From Candidatus Dormiibacterota bacterium (GTDB taxonomy: Bacteria; Chloroflexota; Dormibacteria; Dormibacterales; Dormibacteraceae): a DNA stretch of 64,000 bases. Shown piece by piece: positions 9,949 through 21,351 of the stretch. The notes under the pieces were generated by a model that saw nothing but the letters and a program-made list of their open reading frames with translations, did no database searches and was not told the DNA's origin. The stretch's first letter is position 1, and every line of letters begins with the position of its first letter. The DNA lies in NCBI GenBank assembly GCA_024280995.1, contig JAMXLM010000045.1, positions 200,508-264,507 on the forward strand. The letters run 5' to 3'. The translations under genes and the position numbers were made by a program.

Positions 9949-12057
9949 CTAACTTCTCCCTGTTGTGCGGCGGCCAACAGCCTCCGCGAGGTTGCCTGGC
10001 ATCTCCGCGTAGTGACTGAACTCCATCGAATACGTCGCCCGCCCCGAGGTCATCGACCGAAGCTCGGTAGCGTAGCCGAACATCTCCGCCAGAGGCACGT
10101 GGGCCTTGACGTTCTGCGACGTGCCACGACCTTCCATCCCCAGGATGTGGCCACGGCGCGACGCGAGGTCGCCCATCACGTCGCCGAGGTACTCCTCGGG
10201 CATGACGACGTCGACCTTCATGATCGGCTCGAGCAGGTAAGGCTGCCCCTTCTGCATTCCGTCCTTGACCGCCATCGACCCGGCAACCTGGAAGGCCATC
10301 TCCGAGGAGTCGACCGGGTGGTACGACCCATCGACCAGCGTGGCGACGATGTCCACGACGGGATAGCCCGCCGAGACGCCGGACTGCAGCGCCTCGCGGA
10401 TGCCCTTCTCGACCGCGGGGATGTACTCGCGCGGGATGCGGCCCTGCGTGATCTTGTCTTCGAATACGAAACCGGTGCCGCGCTCGCCCGGCCGCACGTC
10501 GACCTCGGCGTGGCCGAACTGGCCCTTGCCGCCGGTCTGGCGGATGAATCGGCCGACGCCGTGCGCCGCGCGCTTGATCGTTTCCTTGTAGGCGACCTGC
10601 GGCTTGCCCTGGTTTGCGTCCACGCGGAACTCGCGCAGCAGGCGGTCGATGATGATCTCGAGGTGGAGCTCGCCCATGCCCTCGATGATCGTCTGGCCCG
10701 TCTCCTCGTCGGTGTGCACCTTGAAGGTCGGGTCCTCCTCCGACAGCCGCTGCAGGGCAAGGCCCAGCTTCTCCTGGTCGGCCTTGGTCTTCGGCTCGAT
10801 CGCGACCGAGATCACGGGTTCCGGGAACGTGATCGCCTCGAGCAGGATCGGCGCCGACTCGTCACAGAGCGTGTCGCCGGTCGTCGTCGTCTTCAAGCCC
10901 ACCGCAGCTGCGATGTCGCCTGTGAACACCTCGTCCACGTCTTCACGCCGGATGGCGTGCATGCGGAGGATCCGGCCAATGCGCTCGCGCTTGCCGGTCG
11001 ATGCATTCAGGACCGATGAGCCGGCGCGAAGGCGCCCTGAGTAGACGCGGAAGAACGTCAGCTTGCCGACGCCCTGCGGGTCCATCTGGATCTTGAAGGC
11101 GAGCGCCGAGAACGGCTCGCTGTCGTCGTGCTCGCGTACTTCCAGCGCCTCGGTCTTCGGGTTCCTACCTTCGACCGCGGGCACGTCCGCCGGCGACGGC
11201 AGGTAGTCGACGACCGCGTCGAGGATCGGCTGGACACCGCGGTTGCGCAGCGCGGCGCCGCACAGGACGGGGACAAGCACGCCCTTGACCGTGCCGACGC
11301 GAAGCGCCTCGCCAATCTCCGCCTCGCTGATGTCCTGCTCCTCGAGGTATTTGTGCATGACGTTGTCGTCGAAGTCCGCCACGGCCTCGACGAGGTCGTG
11401 CCGGTACTGCGACACGAGGTCTTCCATCCCCGCCGGGATGTCGAGCGACTCGGTCGACTTCGTCCCGAGGTCGTCGGTGTAGATGACGGCCTCGCGCGAG
11501 AGAAGGTCGACGTAACCCTGGAAGCCCGCTTCCGCGCCGATCGGCAGCTGGATGGGCACCGCCCGCGCGCCCAGGCGCGTGCGGATCGACTTCAGCGACG
11601 AGTAGAAGTCGGCGCCGATCCTGTCCATCTTGTTGATGAAGGCGATGCGGGGCACGCCGTAGCGGTCGGCCTGCCGCCAGACCGTCTCGGACTGCGGCTC
11701 CACGCCCGCGACCGCGTCGAAGACCGCGACCGCGCCATCGAGCACCCGCAGCGACCGCTCGACCTCGACCGTGAAGTCCACGTGCCCGGGTGTGTCTATG
11801 ATGTTGATCGCGTGATCGCGCCAGTTCGCGGTCGTCGCGGCCGACGTGATCGTGATCCCGCGCTCCTTCTCCTGGACCATCCAGTCCATGGTCGCGGCGC
11901 CCTCGTGGACCTCGCCCATCTTGTGGATGCGGCCCGCGTAGAAAAGGATCCGCTCCGTCGTCGTCGTCTTACCCGCGTCGATGTGCGCCATGATCCCGAT
12001 GTTTCGGACTTTCTCGATGGCGACGGGACGCTCCTGCATTTTCAGTGCCACGTTCAT
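9949..12057 (-). CDS. fusA: elongation factor G
   Basis: GTPase driving tRNA-mRNA translocation and, with RRF, ribosome recycling. 702 aa with G1 [15 protein letters not shown], switch [12 protein letters not shown]3 DTPGHVDF, G4 NKMDR, and domain IV/V segments ([28 protein letters not shown]). The start is ATG 12057. It sits in the str operon order rpsL-rpsG-fusA-tuf, 5 nt after rpsG. Confidence 0.99.
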   Translation of the reverse strand: MNVALKMQERPVAIEKVRNIGIMAHIDAGKTTTTERILFYAGRIHKMGEVHEGAATMDWMVQEKERGITITSAATTANWRDHAINIIDTPGHVDFTVEVERSLRVLDGAVAVFDAVAGVEPQSETVWRQADRYGVPRIAFINKMDRIGADFYSSLKSIRTRLGARAVPIQLPIGAEAGFQGYVDLLSREAVIYTDDLGTKSTESLDIPAGMEDLVSQYRHDLVEAVADFDDNVMHKYLEEQDISEAEIGEALRVGTVKGVLVPVLCGAALRNRGVQPILDAVVDYLPSPADVPAVEGRNPKTEALEVREHDDSEPFSALAFKIQMDPQGVGKLTFFRVYSGRLRAGSSVLNASTGKRERIGRILRMHAIRREDVDEVFTGDIAAAVGLKTTTTGDTLCDESAPILLEAITFPEPVISVAIEPKTKADQEKLGLALQRLSEEDPTFKVHTDEETGQTIIEGMGELHLEIIIDRLLREFRVDANQGKPQVAYKETIKRAAHGVGRFIRQTGGKGQFGHAEVDVRPGERGTGFVFEDKITQGRIPREYIPAVEKGIREALQSGVSAGYPVVDIVATLVDGSYHPVDSSEMAFQVAGSMAVKDGMQKGQPYLLEPIMKVDVVMPEEYLGDVMGDLASRRGHILGMEGRGTSQNVKAHVPLAEMFGYATELRSMTSGRATYSMEFSHYAEMPGNLAEAVGRRTTGRS

Positions 12058-12062
12058 TTCTC

Positions 12063-12533
12063 TTAGTACCGGAAGTGCGAGAAAGCCTTGTTGCTTTCGG
12101 CCATCCGGTGGGTCTCTTCCTTGCGCTTCACCGCACCGCCGGTGTTCTGCGCAGCATCCAGAATCTCGAAGGCGAGTTTCTCGCTCATACTCTTCCCGCC
12201 GCGCTGCCTCGCGAAACGCACGATCCAGCGGCGCGCGAGCGCCAGCCGGCGCTCCGGCCGGATCTCGATCGGCACCTGGTAGGTGGCGCCGCCGACGCGC
12301 CGAGGCTTGACCTCGAGCAGGGGCGTGGCGTTCCGAAGAGCCAGGTCGAACACCTCGAGCGGCTCCTTTTTGGACTGCTTGGACGCGCGCACGAGCGCGT
12401 CGTAGACGACCTTCTCGGCGGTCGACCGCTTGCCCCGGCTCATGACCACGTTGACGAACTTGGCGATCGCCTCGGACTGGTACACCGGGTCGGGCGCGAC
12501 GACACGCTTGACGGGACGGTTGCGGCGAGGCAT
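12063..12533 (-). CDS. rpsG: 30S ribosomal protein S7 (uS7)
   Basis: Initiates assembly of the 30S head and lines the E site. 156 aa, [21 protein letters not shown] at the N-terminus and the family block [16 protein letters not shown]. The ATG shares its A with the rpsL TGA stop (TGATG), so the two are coupled. Confidence 0.98.
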   Translation of the reverse strand: MPRRNRPVKRVVAPDPVYQSEAIAKFVNVVMSRGKRSTAEKVVYDALVRASKQSKKEPLEVFDLALRNATPLLEVKPRRVGGATYQVPIEIRPERRLALARRWIVRFARQRGGKSMSEKLAFEILDAAQNTGGAVKRKEETHRMAESNKAFSHFRY

Positions 12534-12919
12534 CAGGCTGCCGCCTTGCCCTTTTCCCGCTTCGCTCCGTACTTCGACCGAGCCTTCTTGCGGTTCTTGG
12601 TCCCCGCGGTGTCGAGAGTGCCGCGGATGATGTGGTAGCGGACGCCCGGCAGGTCCTTGACGCGGCCGCCGCGGATCAGCACCACCGAGTGCTCCTGAAG
12701 GTTGTGGCCGATGCCAGGGATGTAGGCGGTGACCTCGATGCCCGTGGTCAGACGGACGCGGGCCACCTTGCGAAGGGCCGAGTTCGGCTTCTTCGGTGTC
12801 TGGGTGTAGACGCGCACGCAGACGCCCCGCCTTTGGGGCGAGCCCCTGAGCGCGGGCGCCTTAGACTTCGCTCTTGCCGCCTTGCGCCCAAGGCGGACCA
12901 GCTGCTGGATGGTCGGCAA
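12533..12919 (-). CDS. rpsL: 30S ribosomal protein S12 (uS12)
   Basis: Decoding-centre protein. I place the start at TTG 12919..12917, preceded by GGAG with 6-nt spacing, giving 128 aa beginning (M)[12 protein letters not shown]; upstream codons of the open frame run into the promoter. The residues linked to streptomycin response, [11 protein letters not shown] and [11 protein letters not shown], have the wild-type sequence. First gene of the str block, divergent from a methyltransferase gene. Confidence 0.96.
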   Translation of the reverse strand: MPTIQQLVRLGRKAARAKSKAPALRGSPQRRGVCVRVYTQTPKKPNSALRKVARVRLTTGIEVTAYIPGIGHNLQEHSVVLIRGGRVKDLPGVRYHIIRGTLDTAGTKNRKKARSKYGAKREKGKAAA

Positions 12920-12978
12920 TGCTTTCTCCGAATGAGGGACGAATTCCCAGGCGGCAACAGCCGATTGGGCGACAAGCG

Positions 12979-13586
12979 ATGAGTATACCCAAATCCCACT
13001 ACTTCGAAGCTCAGCCCGCTGTTCCGTCAAAGCCGCGGACGGTGCGCCTCCACCTGGCCGACCTGGACCTCGAGCTACAGGCCGACCGCGGCGTTTTCGG
13101 CTCCAAGGGGATCGACGCCGGCACCCTTGTCCTCCTGAAGGAGGCGCCCGCCCCTCCTCCGCAGGGCGAGATCCTGGACCTCGGCGCCGGCTACGGGCCG
13201 ATCGCCGTCGCGCTGGCCCGCCGGGCGCCGAACGCGCACGTCTGGGCGGTCGACGTGAACGAGCGCGCCGTCGAGCTGACCCGGGCCAACGCCGCCGCCG
13301 CCGGCGTCGCCAACGTGACGGCGGGCGCTCCGGAGGAGGTTCCCGCCGGCCTGGAGTTCGACGCGATCTACTCCAACCCGCCGGTGCGAGTCGGGAAAGC
13401 CCCGCTGCATCGGCTGCTCGAGACCTGGCTTCCTCGCCTCAAGCCGGCTGCCGCCGCCTACCTGGTCGTCCAGCGCAACCTGGGCTCGGACTCGCTGGCC
13501 AGGTGGCTCGGCGAACATGGCTACGTGGTCGCGCGTCTGAAGTCGAAGAAGGGCTACCGCGTCCTGGAGGTTCGGGCCGCCCCTTC

Positions 13587-13596
<10 letters not shown>
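12979..13596 (+). CDS. RsmC/YbxB-like SAM-dependent methyltransferase
   Basis: Predicted small-domain rRNA (guanine-N2) methyltransferase, probably acting on 16S rRNA. The 205-aa product shows a Rossmann motif I ([18 protein letters not shown]), an acidic motif II ([12 protein letters not shown]) and the NPP motif IV ([10 protein letters not shown]) of N2-guanine methyltransferases. Start ATG 12979 gives [15 protein letters not shown]; earlier starts would overlap rpsL. In Bacillus a similar gene (ybxB) lies between rplL and rpoB; here it is divergent to rpsL. Its end overlaps the convergent oppF-like gene by 10 nt. The exact target nucleotide is not determinable. Confidence 0.8.
12982..12987 (-). 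promoter_or_regulatory. candidate -10 of the rpsL operon
   Basis: TATACT on the minus strand about 63 nt upstream of the rpsL TTG. It lies in the same GTATACTC context as the candidate -10 of rpoB. No clear -35 hexamer is seen 16-18 nt further upstream. It overlaps the first codons of the divergent methyltransferase gene. Confidence 0.5.
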
Positions 13597-14589
<993 letters not shown>

Positions 14590-14603
<14 letters not shown>

Positions 14604-15693
14604 TGTTGTTCCCGGAGGGCGGTGCCCCGACGGTCGCCGACGGCTCTTGCTTCAACCTGGCGGCGGCATCCTTCGAAAGACCGCTCGACTTGGCTGCGTC
14701 CAGCTCCTCTTCGTTGATCGTGCGCATCAGCCTCCAGCACCGCGCGACCTGGTTGACTCCCACCTCCTCGAGCTGGGGCTCGGGCTCGGTCTTGCACTTG
14801 TCGATCACGAATGGGCACCGCGGGTGGAACTTGCACCCGGGCGGCGGGTGCGAAAGGTCCGGCGGCAGCCCCTTGATCGAGACAAGCCGCTCCTTGCGCG
14901 CCTCGTCGACCCGCGGCACAGAGCGCAGCAGCGACCACGTGTAGGGGTGCTGCGGGCTGCGGAAGATCTGCTCGACCGGGCCTTCCTCGACGATCCGGCC
15001 GGCATACATGACTACGACCCGCTCGCAGAGCGAGGCGACCAGCGCCATGTTGTGCGTGATCAGCATCATCGCGGTCCCGAGCTCGCGGTTCAGCTGCTTC
15101 ATCAGCTGGATGATCTGGGCCTGGACCGTCACGTCCAGCGCGGTCGTCGGCTCGTCCGCGATCAGCAACGAGGGCTCGTTGGAGAGGCCCATTGCGATCA
15201 TCGCGCGCTGGCGCATGCCGCCCGAGAACTGGTGCGGGTAGTCCTTCACCCGCGACTCGGCGGCCGGAACCCGCACCCTCTTCAGCAGCTCGACCACGCG
15301 CCCTCGGGCAAGCCTCTCGGTGAAGCGCTCGTGCGCCGTCATCGCCTCTTCGATCTGGGTCCCGACCTTCGTCACCGGGTTCAGCGACGTCATCGGGTCC
15401 TGGAAGATCATCGCGACGTCGTTGCCGCGGAATTCACGGATCTCCTCGTCGGTCATCTTGGTCACGTCACGGCCGCGGAAGAGGATCCGGCCGGAGGTGA
15501 TCCTTCCCGGGTCGGGCACCAGGCGCAGGATCGAGAGCGCGGTCATCGTCTTGCCGCACCCCGACTCGCCGACGACGCCGAGGGTCTCGCCGGCGTCGAC
15601 GTGGAAACTTATGCCGTCGACAGCCCGAACAACCCCCCGCGACGTGAAGAACTGGGTATGTAGGTCTTCAAGCTGAAGGAGGGTTTGTCCCAC
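14590..15693 (-). CDS. oligopeptide/dipeptide ABC transporter ATP-binding protein (OppD/DppD-like)
   Basis: First ATPase of the peptide importer. 367 aa: Walker [11 protein letters not shown]-loop [10 protein letters not shown], signature FSGGMRQR, Walker [13 protein letters not shown], switch THN, and the C-terminal GCKFHPRCP ... DKC ... ARC cysteine cluster. A further 40 residues rich in Ala, Ser and Glu follow the usual end. It lies 46 nt after the DppC-like permease gene. Confidence 0.93.
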
Positions 15694-15739
15694 AGTGCGG
15701 CTTGAAGATTAACTAAGTGGCCGGGGCGGCGGCCACAAC

Positions 15740-16654
15740 CTACCGTCGCATGCGTGGATCGAGGGCGTCGCGCAGCCCGTCACCCACGAACGTGAAGGCC
15801 AGCAGCGTGAAGCCAATCGCCAGCGCTGGGAACACGACGGAGGTCGGGTTGGCGTAGATCGCCTCGTAACCGTCGAAGACCATCTGGCCCCAGGTCGGGG
15901 TCGGCGGCTGGATGCCGACGCCCAGGAAGCTCAGCACGGCCTCGAGAAAGATCGCGTTGGGGATGCCGAACGTCAGGGTGACGATGATCGGCCCGAGCGA
16001 GTTGGGCAGCAGGTGCTTGAGGATCAGCTTGACCGGCGCGGACCCCGACGAGCGGGCTGCCTCGATGAATTCCTTTTCCTTGATGGAGAGCACCTGGCCG
16101 CGAACCAGGCGGGCGAGTCCGACCCAGTTGACCAGGGCGATGGCGCCGAAGATGGTGATGAGGCTCGGCCCGAACACCGACACGACCACGAGCACGAACA
16201 GCAGGTCCGGGAACGCGTACCAGATGTCCGTGAAGCGCATGAGCAGGTTGTCGATCCGGCCGCCGAAGTAGCCGGCCGCGAGGCCGATGGTCAGGCCGAT
16301 CGGCAGGATGATCGCCTGGACCAGGATGCCCACGGCCAGGGAAACACGACTTCCGAACAGGAGCCGCGAGAACGTGTCCCGCCCGAGCTCGTCCGAGCCG
16401 AGCAAGAAACCGTTCTGCCCGGGGCCCGACTCGATGAAATCCACGTTCTGCTTGAGTGGGTCCGGAAGGATCCCGATGTGCACAAGGAGGGGCGAGCCGA
16501 ACGCGATCACGACGAGGAGGGCGATCAGCGCGGCGCCGGCGATCGCGAGCCGGTTGCGCCGGAAACGCTGCAGCGCGTCGGTCCAGAGCCCGATCTGCTG
16601 TTCAGGAACTTCCCAGTCGGTGATCTGCTCGACTGCGGCTGCGGGAATCGCCAT
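15740..16654 (-). CDS. ABC transporter permease (OppC/DppC-like)
   Basis: Second membrane subunit of the peptide importer. 304 aa with an N-terminal cytoplasmic stretch, a first hydrophobic helix (AIAGAALIALLVVIAFGSPL), then the BPD_transp_1 domain with about five more helices and the EAA-type loop (EFIEAARSSGSAPVKLILKHLLPN) that docks the ATPases. It ends in DPRMRR, common for DppC. It directly abuts the DppB-like gene. Confidence 0.93.
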   Translation of the reverse strand: MAIPAAAVEQITDWEVPEQQIGLWTDALQRFRRNRLAIAGAALIALLVVIAFGSPLLVHIGILPDPLKQNVDFIESGPGQNGFLLGSDELGRDTFSRLLFGSRVSLAVGILVQAIILPIGLTIGLAAGYFGGRIDNLLMRFTDIWYAFPDLLFVLVVVSVFGPSLITIFGAIALVNWVGLARLVRGQVLSIKEKEFIEAARSSGSAPVKLILKHLLPNSLGPIIVTLTFGIPNAIFLEAVLSFLGVGIQPPTPTWGQMVFDGYEAIYANPTSVVFPALAIGFTLLAFTFVGDGLRDALDPRMRR

Positions 16655-17683
16655 CTACGTTAACCGCACCCGAGGGTCGATGAACACGTAGAGGACGTCC
16701 ACGATCAGGTTCGCCACGGCGACCACCAGCGAGAAGAGAACCGTGGTGCCGAGGATCATCGGATAGTCCCTGGATTCGATGGCCGTGACGAACGCACGGC
16801 CGATGCCGGGAATTGCGAACACGGTCTCGACGATGACCGATCCGGTCACCAGGAAGGCAAAGGTCGGCCCGAGGGTGGTCACCACCGGGATCAGCGAGTT
16901 CTTCAGCACGTGGCGAATCACCACCAGCCGCTCGGGCAGGCCCTTGGCCCACGCGGTGCGGACGTAGTCCTGGCGGATCGTCTCCAACGTGCTTGCGCGC
17001 GTAAGCCTGGCCGTGTAGGCGATGGGCAACAGGGCGAGCGTGACCACCGGCATGATCAGCGAGTCGTCGACGGCGAAACCGGCCGCGGGTAAGTAGAAGT
17101 TCCCTCCCGTCGCCTTGTAGGCGAGGACCGAGAGCACCACCACCATCAGAGCGCCGATCACGAAGTTCGGGAACGAGGCCGCGATGGTGGCGAATCCCAT
17201 CGTGATGTAGTCGACTCGGGTGTTCTGGCGCAGCGCCGCCAGCACTCCAAGCCCCACCCCGACGGGAATGATCAGCAAAAAGGCGAGGACTCCGATCGTC
17301 GCTGTGTAGGGCCAGCTCTCGAGAAGAAGGTCGGAGACGGTCTTGCCCTGGTACTGGTACGACAGGCCGAAGTCGAAGTGGGTGACGTTCCAGACGTAGA
17401 GAAGGAACTGCTGCGGCACGGGCTTGTCCAGCCCGTACCGGACGTTGAGGTTGTGGACGACGGTGTCCGAGAGCTGCCGGCCCCCGTTCTTGTCCCACGG
17501 GCTGCCGGGAGCGAGGTGCATGAGCGAGAAGGTGATCAGGATCACGAAGAACAGGATCGGAATCATCCAGAGGATGCGCCGGATGATGAAGATCGCCAGC
17601 GCGCCGCTGCGGGTGCCCGTGATCGCCCGCAGCCGCGGAGGCAGCAGGGCGCCCCGCGCGGGACGCCCTGCTATTACTGCCAA
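16655..17683 (-). CDS. ABC transporter permease (OppB/DppB-like)
   Basis: First membrane subunit of the peptide importer. The conserved start of the domain (FIIRRILWMIPILFFVILITFSLMHLAPGSP) begins near residue 32, so the first 30 residues (Arg/Pro-rich) may be an extension or the true start may lie downstream. About six helices and the EAA loop (QDYVRTAWAKGLPERLVVIRHVLKN-type) are visible. It lies 18 nt after the binding-protein gene. Confidence 0.92.
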   Translation of the reverse strand: MAVIAGRPARGALLPPRLRAITGTRSGALAIFIIRRILWMIPILFFVILITFSLMHLAPGSPWDKNGGRQLSDTVVHNLNVRYGLDKPVPQQFLLYVWNVTHFDFGLSYQYQGKTVSDLLLESWPYTATIGVLAFLLIIPVGVGLGVLAALRQNTRVDYITMGFATIAASFPNFVIGALMVVVLSVLAYKATGGNFYLPAAGFAVDDSLIMPVVTLALLPIAYTARLTRASTLETIRQDYVRTAWAKGLPERLVVIRHVLKNSLIPVVTTLGPTFAFLVTGSVIVETVFAIPGIGRAFVTAIESRDYPMILGTTVLFSLVVAVANLIVDVLYVFIDPRVRLT

Positions 17684-17701
17684 CTTTCTACTTGTCCTTT
17701 C

Positions 17702-19402
17702 CTAATGCTGCGTTATGAACGCCGTGTTGTATCTCTCGTCACCGGGGAGGTTCTGGTCGTCGGTCGTGGTGACCGTCAGCCCCTTCACGTATGACTTCAC
17801 GAGATCGTACTCGTACGGCTGGTACATGAACGCCACGACGGCGTTGTCGATGAGGAGCTTCTGGGCCTGGGTGTACAGCTGGGCCCGCTCGGTCTTGTTG
17901 GAGTCTCCATCTGCCTGGCTGACAAGTTTGTCATAGTTCGGGTCGCTCAGGCAGCCCCAGTTCAGGTTGTGGCAGGAACCGGTGACGAAGATGTCGAACC
18001 AGTCCTGCTGGTCGGGATAGTCGCCGATCCATCCGTCGAGGCCGTAGATGTCGAACTGGCCCTTGCGGATGTCGCGCGTCACGGTCTTGCTGTCGATGAC
18101 GTCGAGCGTGATGTTGACGCCGAGGTTGGTGTTCCACTGGTCGGCGAGGAACTGGTTCAGCGTCTTGCTGGCCGTGCTGTTGCGGGTGAGGAGCTTCATC
18201 TTGGACAGCTGGTCCGCCTTACCGGACTGTGCCAGCAGCTGCTTGGCCGCCGCCGGGTCGAAGCTCTGCGCGTTGTCGGAAGTGTTGTAGCCGGTCATGC
18301 CCTTCGGGATGAAGGTGTCGAGCGACTTGCCGTTGCCGTGCTCGATGTCGTTGACCAGCTTGTCGCGGTCGATGGACTTGGCGAGCGCCATGCGGACGTT
18401 CTTGTCGTCCAGCGGCGCGCGGGTCGTGTTCATCGAGATCCAGTACTGGCTGAGGGTCGGGATGAGGATCGCTTCCTTGCTCAGCTTGGGGTCGTTGCGG
18501 ACGACGGTCACGTCGGCCAGAGGCACGCCGATCATGTCCAGCGCGCCGGTGTTGTACTGCGAGTACGCCGTGTTGCCGTCAGCGATTTCGTAGTAGACGA
18601 TCTGCTGCAGGTGCGGCGCCGGCGCCCAGTAGTTCGGGTTCGGCACCAGGGTCACGTGGTCCTTCGGGGCGATCTCCTTGATCATGTACGGCCCGTTGCC
18701 GACGATGGTCGCGGCGTTGTTGGCCCACGCTTCTGCCTTGGTCGTGTCGGTCGAGGGGAACGATCCGCCTGCGGCCTTCTCGATGATGTCCTGGCGGAGT
18801 GGCACGGCCACCCAGAGCGTCGTGACCCACTTGAAGTAGGCGGCAGGGTGGTCGAGCTGGACCACGAAGGTGTGGTCATCCGGAGCCGAAAGGCCCAGCC
18901 CGTTCAGGAAGGCGTCGACATCGGCCTGCTTGGTCCCGTCCACATTGCCGTAGTTGGCGCCGCCCTTGATGGTCAGGTCGAAGAACGGGTCGACGTAGCC
19001 GGCGGCGAGCGCCGGGTTCAGGAAGTGCTTCCAGCCGTAGACCCAGTCAGCGGCCACGACCGGCTTGCCGTCGCTCCACTTCTCGTTCTGGCGAAGGTGG
19101 AACGTGTAGGTCAGGCCGTCCGACGAGACATCCATGCTGGTCGCGCCCAGCGGCTCGATGTCGCTCCCGTCAGCCTTGGCACGGAACAGGCTGTCAAACG
19201 TCTGGACGCCGACCGCGCGCTCGTACGTATACGTCTGCTGAGTCGGGTCGAAGCTGTTCGGCTCCGTCCCGTTGTTCGCACGCAAGATCTGCTTGTCGGG
19301 CGACGCCAGGTTCTGCGTGGGATTGTTATTACCCCCGCACGCGGCGATGAACACGCCCGCAGTGGCGAGCGTCAACGCCCGGCTCCAAACACCTATATGC
19401 AT
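17702..19402 (-). CDS. peptide ABC transporter substrate-binding lipoprotein (SBP family 5)
   Basis: Extracytoplasmic receptor of the importer. 566 aa: a signal peptide with lipobox (FIAAC, Cys near residue 22) followed by Asn/Thr-rich linker, then the family 5 solute-binding fold (LRANNGTEPNSFDP, WSDGKPVVAADWVYGWKHF, YMIKEIAPKDHVTLVPNPNYW). It heads the importer operon, 203 nt downstream of a second binding-protein gene, with a TTGACA-type promoter in that gap. Ligand specificity cannot be read from sequence. Confidence 0.93.
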   Translation of the reverse strand: MHIGVWSRALTLATAGVFIAACGGNNNPTQNLASPDKQILRANNGTEPNSFDPTQQTYTYERAVGVQTFDSLFRAKADGSDIEPLGATSMDVSSDGLTYTFHLRQNEKWSDGKPVVAADWVYGWKHFLNPALAAGYVDPFFDLTIKGGANYGNVDGTKQADVDAFLNGLGLSAPDDHTFVVQLDHPAAYFKWVTTLWVAVPLRQDIIEKAAGGSFPSTDTTKAEAWANNAATIVGNGPYMIKEIAPKDHVTLVPNPNYWAPAPHLQQIVYYEIADGNTAYSQYNTGALDMIGVPLADVTVVRNDPKLSKEAILIPTLSQYWISMNTTRAPLDDKNVRMALAKSIDRDKLVNDIEHGNGKSLDTFIPKGMTGYNTSDNAQSFDPAAAKQLLAQSGKADQLSKMKLLTRNSTASKTLNQFLADQWNTNLGVNITLDVIDSKTVTRDIRKGQFDIYGLDGWIGDYPDQQDWFDIFVTGSCHNLNWGCLSDPNYDKLVSQADGDSNKTERAQLYTQAQKLLIDNAVVAFMYQPYEYDLVKSYVKGLTVTTTDDQNLPGDERYNTAFITQH

Positions 19403-19516
19403 ACGCGTCTTACCTCTCAGGACTCATCACCCTGCAGCCTTCTTCCCGGCAGGCACCGGGGCGAGAGTGCGCCGGCAGCAGGTCTTACTACTCACAGCCT
19501 CTACGGCCAGTAACGA

Positions 19517-19546
19517 ATTCTGTTGTGGCGGGGTAACGAGTGTCAA
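19517..19546 (-). promoter_or_regulatory. candidate promoter for the peptide importer operon
   Basis: A perfect -35 TTGACA (19546..19541) and an 18-nt spacer before CAGAAT (19522..19517) lie about 115 nt upstream of the binding-protein start. The -10 is one base off at its second key position, so strength is uncertain. The rest of the 203-nt interval holds no recognisable gene. Confidence 0.5.
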
Positions 19547-19605
19547 GTTGCCTATGACAATAGTGCCCCGAACGGGCGTTCCCCTTCGGCTTTAACACTC
19601 TCCCA

Positions 19606-21252
19606 TCAGTGGGGTGAAATGGATATCGCCCCCGGCTGCAGGGCGCCCGGCCACTCGTCGACAGGCGAGCTGACGACTCCGCGCACGTAGGGCTGGACCA
19701 GGTACCAGCTCACGGTCTGAGCGAGGAAGGCAACCGGCGCGTCGTCGACGAGCATCGTCTGCGCCTGCAGGTACTCCTGGTCCCGGCGCGAAGGCTGTAC
19801 ATCCGTGCGGGCGACGCTCACAAAGTTGTCGTACTGCTGGCTCTGCCAGAAGGAAAGGTCGTTCGAGCTGCTGGTCAGGAACACGTCGTACCAGTCGGCG
19901 GGGTCGGGATAGTCGGCCGTCCACCCGCGCGGGCCGGTGATCTGGAACTGCCCCTGGTCGATGCGCGACCCAAGCGTGTTCGGGTCCAGTGCCTGGAGGT
20001 TGAGCTCGATGCCGAGGTTCGTCTTCAGCTGGTCGTGGACGAACTTCGCGGTCGCCTTGGCGAAGTCCGACGTCTGGTCGTACGAGTAGGTCAGAGACAG
20101 CTGCTTGCCCGACAGCCCCGAGGCTGCGAGCGACGCGCGCGCCTGCGCCACGTCGAACCTCTGCGTCCCGAGGCTGGGCGAGTAGCCGTGCATGCCCCTG
20201 GGGATGAAGGTCGTCGCCGGCGTCGCCTCGCCCGCGAAGACCTGGTCGACGAAGGCGTTGCGGTCGATCGCCTGGGCGATCGCCTGCCGCAGGCGCACGT
20301 TGTCGAGAGGCGGCGAGTTGACCCTGAACACGATCCAGAACACGGTGAGGTTCGGCGTCTTCACGAGCTGGTGGCTCAGCGTGCTGTCGCTGCCGACCGC
20401 CGGAGCCTGCGCCGGCTGGACGGCCATCACGTCCAGGTCCCCTCCCTTATATCGGTTCAGGCCGGTCGCACCGTCGTTGACGATGTCGAAACGTATCTGC
20501 TCCAGGGCGGCCTTCGGACCCCAGTAGTACGGGTTGCGCTCGACGCGGATGTAGTTGTTCTTCGACATCTCGGTCACCTTGAACGGCCCGTTGGTCAGGT
20601 ACGTCTCAGGCGCGGTCGCCCACTTGTCTCCGTTCTGGCTGACGACGTCCTTGCGGATGGGTCCGGCGGCAGGCAGCGAAGCGAGCCACAGGAACGCCGG
20701 GTCAGGATGGGCGAGCTGGACCTGGAACGTGAGGTCGTCGACCGCCTTGAGGCCAATGGTCGCAAGCGCGGGATCGATGTTCGCCTTGTCGCGCTGCGGG
20801 TCCATCAGTGACACCCTCTCGCCGTTGAGCACGGCGTCCGCGAACAGTGACTCGTCGGGCGCGGCAAGGCGCGGATCGATGAGCCGCTGCCACGCGAAGA
20901 CGAAGTCCTCCGCCTTGACCGGCGTGCCGTCCCAGTACTTCGCCGTGGGCCGCAGGTGGAAGACGTAGGCGGTTCCTGCGCTGTTCACCTCGTAGCTCTG
21001 CGCCGCTGCCGGTACGACGCCGCTCAGGTCCGGCATCGGCTTGACCAGTGGCTCGGACACGGCCCGGAGGACCGCGGTCTCGAACGTGTACTGCGTCTGG
21101 CCCGGGTCAAGAGAGGCCGGTTGGTCCTCGATCTGGACATGGAGAACCTGGTTGCTCGCGAGCTTCGGCCCCACGGTCACGCCCGTGTTGCAGGCCGACG
21201 CCGCAATGACCAAAGCGAAGGCGCCAGCCAGCCTTCGGTTGAGAGTCACCAC
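19606..21252 (-). CDS. second peptide ABC transporter substrate-binding lipoprotein (SBP family 5)
   Basis: 548 aa with a lipobox near residue 21 (AASAC) and the family 5 fold: DQPASLDPGQTQYTFE, YWDGTPVKAEDFVFAWQRLID, GPFKVTEMSKNNYIRVERNPYYW. It is only a distant paralogue of the neighbouring binding protein, suggesting a different ligand range for the same permease. Start GTG 21252 (a second GTG follows at once). A TAAGAT hexamer lies 8 nt upstream with no ribosome-binding site, suggesting a leaderless message. Confidence 0.9.
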   Translation of the reverse strand: MVTLNRRLAGAFALVIAASACNTGVTVGPKLASNQVLHVQIEDQPASLDPGQTQYTFETAVLRAVSEPLVKPMPDLSGVVPAAAQSYEVNSAGTAYVFHLRPTAKYWDGTPVKAEDFVFAWQRLIDPRLAAPDESLFADAVLNGERVSLMDPQRDKANIDPALATIGLKAVDDLTFQVQLAHPDPAFLWLASLPAAGPIRKDVVSQNGDKWATAPETYLTNGPFKVTEMSKNNYIRVERNPYYWGPKAALEQIRFDIVNDGATGLNRYKGGDLDVMAVQPAQAPAVGSDSTLSHQLVKTPNLTVFWIVFRVNSPPLDNVRLRQAIAQAIDRNAFVDQVFAGEATPATTFIPRGMHGYSPSLGTQRFDVAQARASLAASGLSGKQLSLTYSYDQTSDFAKATAKFVHDQLKTNLGIELNLQALDPNTLGSRIDQGQFQITGPRGWTADYPDPADWYDVFLTSSSNDLSFWQSQQYDNFVSVARTDVQPSRRDQEYLQAQTMLVDDAPVAFLAQTVSWYLVQPYVRGVVSSPVDEWPGALQPGAISISPH

Positions 21253-21260
21253 TTCACTTC

Positions 21261-21266
21261 ATCTTA
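21261..21266 (-). promoter_or_regulatory. leaderless-type -10 of second SBP gene
   Basis: TAAGAT (TANNNT) on the minus strand, 8 nt before GTG 21252, with no Shine-Dalgarno sequence between. Confidence 0.4.
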
Positions 21267-21351
21267 AGAAACAGGAAGGAGGCAACCCTGGCGGGCGCCC
21301 CCTTGTGCACGTACAGGTGACTTTAGCCCAAACGCGCCGCTTTTTCCACGC

